From DATIYW01 sp035517415 (GTDB lineage Bacteria > Acidobacteriota > Thermoanaerobaculia > Thermoanaerobaculales > Thermoanaerobaculaceae), in NCBI GenBank assembly GCA_035517415.1, contig DATIYW010000014.1, positions 1 to 16,464 of the forward strand: a stretch of DNA of 16,464 nucleotides, given 5' to 3'. The notes beneath the pieces were generated by a model. The model saw only the letters and a list, made by a program, of their open reading frames with translations. It had not been told where the DNA came from and ran no database searches. This document shows positions 12,679 to 16,464 of the stretch, piece after piece. Numbering within the stretch: the first letter of the stretch is position 1; every line of letters begins with the position of its first letter. The translations under genes were made by a program, and so were the position numbers.

Positions 12679-13857
12679 TCACCCGCGCGCGTGGACCAGC
12701 ACGTCCTTGATCGCGGCGACCACGGCCTCGACGTCGTCCTCGTTCATCAGCGGGAACAGCGGCAGCGAGCAGATGCGCTCCGAGGCCCACTCCGAGTTGG
12801 CCAGGCGCCCCGCCCACTGCGGGTACTTGGCGGCGTAGTAGGGCTGCGTGTGGACGGCGCGGAAGTGGATCCCGGTGCCGATGTTGCGGGCGCGAAGCTC
12901 GGCGATGAAGGCGTCGCGCGAGAGGCGCGCCGCGTCCAGCACGGTGGCGACGTAGAGGTGCCAGGTGTGGAAGTGGTCGTAGGCCGGCATGGCCGGACGG
13001 CCGATCTCGTCCACGCCCGCGAGCAGCTCCTCGTAGATCCCGACCAGCTCCGCGCGCTGCTCGTTGAAGTGGTCGACCGACTCGAGCTGGTGGATGCCGA
13101 TCGCCGCCTGCAGGTCCATGAAGTTGTACTTGAAGCCGGGGCGCACCACCTCGACCTGCGGGCTGCCGCCCTCGGCGTAGCGGTTCCACGCCTGCTTCTC
13201 GAGGCCGTGGAAGCGCAGCGAACGGAGCACGCGCGCCATCTCCGGGTCGCGCAGCACCAGCACGCCGCCCTCGGCGGTGGTCATGTTCTTGATCGGGTGG
13301 AACGAGAAGACGCCGATGCGGTCGAAGCAGCCGACGTGCTGGTTCTTGTACAGGCAGCCGACGCCGTGCGCCGCGTCCTCGAACACCCAGAGGCCGTGAC
13401 GGCGGGCGACGTCGAGGATCGGGTCCATGTCGCACGGCGCGCCGCCGAAGTGCACCGGCAGGATCCCGACCGTGCGCGGCGTGACCGCCGCCTCGATCGC
13501 CGCCGCGTCGATCTGCAGCGTGTCGCGGTGCACGTCGACGAACACCGGCACGCCGCCGAGCAGCTCGATCATGTTGACGGTCGCCGCCCAGGTGATCGAG
13601 GTGGTGATCACCTCGTCGCCGGGCTTGAGGCCGAGCGCGATCAGGCCGATGTGCAGCCCGGCGGTCGCGGAGGAGAGCGCCAGCGCGATCGGGAAGCCGG
13701 TGTAGACCGCGAAGTCCTTTTCGAACCGCTCCGCCTTCGGGCCGGTGGTGATCCAGCCGGAGCGCAGGCTGTCGACGACCTCGTCGATCTCGGCCTGGCG
13801 GATCGTCGGCCGCGAGAACGGCAGGAACTCCTTGCGCTTGACGAACCCGGCCGCCAT
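12679..13857 (-). CDS. arnB: UDP-4-amino-4-deoxy-L-arabinose--oxoglutarate aminotransferase ArnB
   Basis: The 392-residue PLP-dependent DegT/DnrJ/EryC1 aminotransferase matches ArnB: EFLPFSRPTI, SLRSGWITTGPKAE, SSATAGLHIGLIALGL, PGDEVITTSITWAATVNMI, VDVHRDTL, VHFGGAPCDMD, EDAAHGVG (Asp161), FSFHPIKNMTTAEGG (Schiff-base Lys190), FHGLEKQAWNRY, PGFKYNFMDLQAAIG, GTGIHFRAVHTQPYY and SERICSLPLFPLM. It converts UDP-4-keto-pentose plus glutamate to UDP-L-Ara4N. GTGIHFRAVHTQ is particularly close to E. coli ArnB and separates it from other sugar aminotransferases. ATG 13857 overlaps the stop of an upstream short ORF (TGATG). It is the first full-length gene of the operon, as in enterobacterial arnBCADTEF. 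Confidence 0.93.
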   Translation of the reverse strand: MAAGFVKRKEFLPFSRPTIRQAEIDEVVDSLRSGWITTGPKAERFEKDFAVYTGFPIALALSSATAGLHIGLIALGLKPGDEVITTSITWAATVNMIELLGGVPVFVDVHRDTLQIDAAAIEAAVTPRTVGILPVHFGGAPCDMDPILDVARRHGLWVFEDAAHGVGCLYKNQHVGCFDRIGVFSFHPIKNMTTAEGGVLVLRDPEMARVLRSLRFHGLEKQAWNRYAEGGSPQVEVVRPGFKYNFMDLQAAIGIHQLESVDHFNEQRAELVGIYEELLAGVDEIGRPAMPAYDHFHTWHLYVATVLDAARLSRDAFIAELRARNIGTGIHFRAVHTQPYYAAKYPQWAGRLANSEWASERICSLPLFPLMNEDDVEAVVAAIKDVLVHARG

Positions 13858-13937
13858 CAGACGGACGCCGTCGCGCGGGCGCGCGCCGTACGGAGCGGTC
13901 TCAAGACCGGCCGCTGCTTGATAGCCTGTCGCAACAC
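13857..13937 (-). CDS. Possible 26-residue leader peptide of the arn operon
   Basis: A short frame runs from GTG 13937 to TGA 13859-13857, whose last base is the A of the arnB ATG (TGATG). It encodes an Arg-rich peptide (six Arg, one Lys; opening VLRQAIKQRPVLRPLR). The GTG lies exactly 6 nt downstream of a strong extended -10 box, so the mRNA would start at the start codon. Inside the frame is the inverted repeat CGGTCT-TG-AGACCG. The features suggest a translated leader that couples to arnB; alternatively the region is an untranslated leader of about 80 nt and the open frame is chance. The high GC content makes short open frames common. Confidence 0.4.
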   Translation of the reverse strand: MLRQAIKQRPVLRPLRTARARATASV

Positions 13938-13943
13938 CGCGGG

Positions 13944-13952
13944 ATCATAGCA
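13944..13952 (-). promoter_or_regulatory. Extended -10 promoter of the arn operon
   Basis: On the - strand the sequence is TGC-TATGAT, a TGn extended -10 with five of six matches to TATAAT, in otherwise very GC-rich DNA. There is no good -35 at 16-18 bp, as is acceptable for extended -10 promoters. It points toward arnB, and predicts a transcription start at about 13937. Confidence 0.6.
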
Positions 13953-14148
13953 CGCTGCCACCGAGCAGAACGCCGTCCGCGGCGCCTCGCGGGAGGGCCG
14001 TCGCCCCGCCTCCGGGCAGGTCCGCGGCGGGCCGCGCCGCACGCGCGTGACTGCCGTCACCGGCCCGGTCCCGGAGCCCGGGCGGACCGCCGCGCCGGAA
14101 ATGGCCCGCCGCAGGGGCCCGTTCGCACCTGCGGGAGGGCTCACGACG

Positions 14149-16164
14149 GTGGATCGGCGGTGGATCGTCGCGGGGGCCGTCGTCGCGCTCTCGCTCGCCG
14201 GGGAGGAGCTGCGGGCCTGCAACTGGCCCCAGTTCGACTGCGATTCGCGGCACAGCGGCGCCAACCCGGGCGAGGTTTTCCTCTCGCAGGCGAACGTGGC
14301 GCGCCTGGCGCGCATCTTCCAGGTCTCGCTCCCGGCGATCGCCGACGGCGCCCCCGCCTACCTCGGGCGCGTGCCGACCGCGAGCGGCGTGCGCGACCTC
14401 CTGTTCGTGACCACGAAGGCGGGGCACTGCATCGCGCTCGACGCCCACACCGGCGCCCAGATCTGGGCCAAGCAGGCGGCCACCGGCCCGAACTACACGA
14501 CCTCCTCGCCCGCGGTCGACCCGAGCGGCCAGTACGTCTACTCCTACGGGCTCGACGGCCATGTGCACAAGTACGCGGTCGGGGACGGCACCGAGGTCAC
14601 CACCGGCGCCTGGCCGGAGCTCACCACGCTCAAGCCCGCCGTCGAGAAGGGGTCCTCGGCCCTGACCATCGCCACCACCGGAGCGGGCGCCACCTACCTC
14701 TACGTCACCAACGGCGGCTACCCGGGCGACCAGGGCGACTACCAGGGCCACGTCACCGCGATCCTCCTCTCCGACGGCAGCCAGCACGTGTTCAACGCCG
14801 ACTGCAGCGACCAGGCCGTGCACTTCGTCACCGGCGGCACCCCCGACTGCGCCGACGTGCAGTCGGCGATCTGGGCGCGCCAGGGCGTGGTGTTCGACTC
14901 GACGACCGGGAAGATCTTCATGGCGACGGGCAACGGCGTCTTCGACGCGAACACCGGCGGGCACAACTGGGGCGACAGCGTGTTCGCCCTCAACCCGGAC
15001 GGCACCGGCAGCGGCGGCTTGCCGCTCGACAGCTACACGCCGACGATCTTCGCCCAGCTCAACAACCTCGACCAGGACCTCGGCAGCGCCGCCCCGGCGA
15101 TCGTGCCGGCGGCGGCGTTCGCGGGTGTGCTTGCGGTCCAGGGCGGCAAGGACGCGACCCTGCGCCTGCTCGACCTGACGAACCTGAGCGGGATGGGCGG
15201 GCCGGGTCACGTCGGCGGGGAGTTGAGCAGCATGGCGGTGCCGCAGGGCGGGCTCGTCTTCACCGCGCCCGCGGTCTGGGTCAACCCGTCCGACGGGACG
15301 ACCTGGGTGTTCGTCGCGACGGCGAACGGGTTGTCGGCGCTCAAGCCCGTCATCGCGCCGCCCGCGGCCCCGATCCTGCAGACCCAGTGGCAGAACGCCG
15401 ACGCGGCCACCTCGCCGGTGGTCGCCAACCGCGTGCTGTACCTGGAGCGTACCGGCACGATCGAGGCGCTCGACCCGACGACCGGCACGACGTTGTGGAG
15501 CACCTCGTTCGCCGGCGTGCACTGGGAGAGCCCGATCGTGATCGAGGGGGTGCTCTACGCCACCGACGAGTCCGCCCAGCTCTCCGCCTACACCGTGTCC
15601 GGCGGCTTCAGCGACGTGCCCGCGAGCGACTCGCGGCACACCTGGGTGGACCTGGTCGGGCGGCACGGCATCTCGGCCGGGTGCGGCGGCGGCGACTTCT
15701 GCCCCGACACCCCGGCGACTCGCGCGCAGATGGCCGTGCAGCTCCTCGAGGCCGAGCACGGCGGATGCTTCGCGCCGCCGCCCGCCACCGGCACGCTGTT
15801 CACCGACGTGCCGGCCGACGCCTTCGCCGCCGCCTGGATCGAGCAGCTGCACCGCGAGGGGATCACGGCAGGGTGCGGCGGGTCGCAGTTCTGCCCGGGC
15901 TCGCTGACGACGCGGGCGCAGTCGGCGATCTTCGTGCTGCGCGCGGAGCACGGCTCGGCGTATCAGCCGCCGCCCGCCAGCGGGTTCTTCGCCGACGTCC
16001 CGGTCGGCGCGTTCGCCGCGGATTGGATCGAGCAGCTCCACGCCGAGGGAATCACCTCGGGCTGCGGCACCGACGGCCAGGGCCACCCGCTGTTCTGTCC
16101 GGACGACGCGCTGCCGCGCTGGCAGGCCGCAGTGTTCCTCTCCCACGCCTTCCACCTGGAGTAG
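14149..16164 (+). CDS. Secreted PQQ-type beta-propeller protein with three SLH-like repeats
   Basis: The 671-residue protein starts with a basic n-region and hydrophobic stretch (WIVAGAVVALSLAG), a likely export signal. Next comes CNWPQFDCDSRHSGANPGE, typical of the start of outer-surface PQQ-like propellers, then blades with CIALDAHTGAQIWAKQ and IEALDPTTGTTLWSTSF. Residues about 486-671 contain three S-layer-homology-type repeats of the FxDVP...WIEQLHREGITAGCG...FCP...TRAQ kind. Blade-type repeats without other PQQ-dehydrogenase motifs suggest a structural or binding role rather than an alcohol dehydrogenase. I chose GTG 14149, which has GGGAGGG 9 nt upstream and begins just before the signal peptide; ATG 14101 and GTG 14047 are longer in-frame options. 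It is divergent from the arn operon. The ligand and attachment mode are unknown. Confidence 0.82.
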   Translation: MDRRWIVAGAVVALSLAGEELRACNWPQFDCDSRHSGANPGEVFLSQANVARLARIFQVSLPAIADGAPAYLGRVPTASGVRDLLFVTTKAGHCIALDAHTGAQIWAKQAATGPNYTTSSPAVDPSGQYVYSYGLDGHVHKYAVGDGTEVTTGAWPELTTLKPAVEKGSSALTIATTGAGATYLYVTNGGYPGDQGDYQGHVTAILLSDGSQHVFNADCSDQAVHFVTGGTPDCADVQSAIWARQGVVFDSTTGKIFMATGNGVFDANTGGHNWGDSVFALNPDGTGSGGLPLDSYTPTIFAQLNNLDQDLGSAAPAIVPAAAFAGVLAVQGGKDATLRLLDLTNLSGMGGPGHVGGELSSMAVPQGGLVFTAPAVWVNPSDGTTWVFVATANGLSALKPVIAPPAAPILQTQWQNADAATSPVVANRVLYLERTGTIEALDPTTGTTLWSTSFAGVHWESPIVIEGVLYATDESAQLSAYTVSGGFSDVPASDSRHTWVDLVGRHGISAGCGGGDFCPDTPATRAQMAVQLLEAEHGGCFAPPPATGTLFTDVPADAFAAAWIEQLHREGITAGCGGSQFCPGSLTTRAQSAIFVLRAEHGSAYQPPPASGFFADVPVGAFAADWIEQLHAEGITSGCGTDGQGHPLFCPDDALPRWQAAVFLSHAFHLE

Positions 16165-16276
16165 CGCGACCAGCGACACCCTGACCCCCCACCTGCTCGA
16201 CGCCGACCGGGGGAATTCGACTGCAACCGCGGTACTTTTGTGTGAGGGCCGAGATGCCCGGCGAGGAGGCGGGGCG

Positions 16277-16464
16277 ATGAACGGGAGGGTGCGGAGGAGG
16301 ACCAGGGCTCCTCGCGACGGCGCAGCAGTGCGGGTGCCGGTGGGGGCAGGGCGGAAGAGCGCGGCGGCCCTCGCGGCAGTCGCGATCGTCGCCGTCGCCG
16401 CGTTCCCGGGCCGGAGCGATGCGTGCTCGGCGTGCGGGTGCACGCTGAGCTCGGACTGGGCGGC
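16277..16464 (+). CDS. Exported Cys-rich protein of unknown function, 5' part (3' end outside window)
   Basis: Sixty-two codons are visible from ATG 16277, which is preceded by GAGGAGG (16263-16269) with 7-nt spacing. The N-terminus is very basic, followed by a hydrophobic stretch (ALAAVAIVAVAAFPG) that looks like a signal peptide with cleavage near SDA|C. The mature protein would begin with CSACGCTLSSDW, a CxxCxC cluster. I do not recognise the family with certainty. The Cys cluster could bind metal or form disulfides; a lipoprotein is possible but the residues before Cys (SDA) are only a weak lipobox. The intergenic stretch 16165-16276 shows no clear promoter. Confidence 0.7.
   Translation, partial: MNGRVRRRTRAPRDGAAVRVPVGAGRKSAAALAAVAIVAVAAFPGRSDACSACGCTLSSDWA

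Noticed and set aside
14047..14148. Longer N-terminus for the propeller protein from GTG 14047 or ATG 14101
   Set aside because: It would put a Pro/Arg-rich segment before the signal peptide, while GTG 14149 has a good GGGAGGG ribosome site and starts just before the hydrophobic stretch. Not fully excluded.

Overview
The window is very GC-rich DNA from a Gram-negative-type bacterium with lipid A metabolism (an LpxH-like hydrolase and an arn cluster). The secreted protein with GCG-type S-layer homology repeats, and the many intergenic tandem heptamers, remind me of Acidobacteriota such as Thermoanaerobaculia. That placement is inference; no marker gene here proves it.

Layout. 1-604: 3' end of pntB (NADP-binding domain of transhydrogenase). 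605-1540: non-housekeeping stretch with hairpin-rich DNA, a small GIY-YIG nuclease gene flanked by oppositely oriented palindromic repeats, and a 22-unit heptamer array. 1541-3701: tight + strand run of dCMP deaminase, pfkA (ATGA overlap) and trmB. 3714-4999: a second array, then larC. 5051-6049 (-): NAD-binding atypical SDR/epimerase, convergent with larC and divergent from 6087-8356 (+), an LpxH-like phosphoesterase followed 2 nt later by a receiver-domain protein with a long disordered linker. 8576-13857 (-): five-gene arn operon in the order arnB-arnC-arnA(formyltransferase)-arnA(dehydrogenase)-arnD, i.e. the enterobacterial order but with ArnA split into two genes overlapping by GTGA. A 26-codon upstream ORF with its own extended -10 box stops on the arnB start codon. 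14149-16164 (+): secreted PQQ-type beta-propeller with three SLH-type repeats. 16277-end (+): start of an exported Cys-rich protein.

How the genes relate. The arn genes would make undecaprenyl-phosphate-L-Ara4N (or its formyl precursor, deformylated by ArnD), the donor for cationic lipid A modification. arnT, the flippase arnEF and ugd are not in the window. LpxH acts earlier in lipid A synthesis. The other genes look like unrelated housekeeping functions.

The most unusual signal is a dispersed family of tandem 7-bp repeats (GGACCCC/GGGGTCC and CCGGCCA classes). They occur at seven locations at or near gene ends, twice as inverted pairs inside the arn operon, with a consistent orientation to the downstream gene; in places they are read into protein tails. 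A second signal is the pairing of a GIY-YIG nuclease with dispersed palindromes. A third is a recurring pattern of -10-like boxes 5-7 nt before start codons, suggesting leaderless mRNAs. No tRNA, rRNA, CRISPR array, prophage or insertion sequence was seen.
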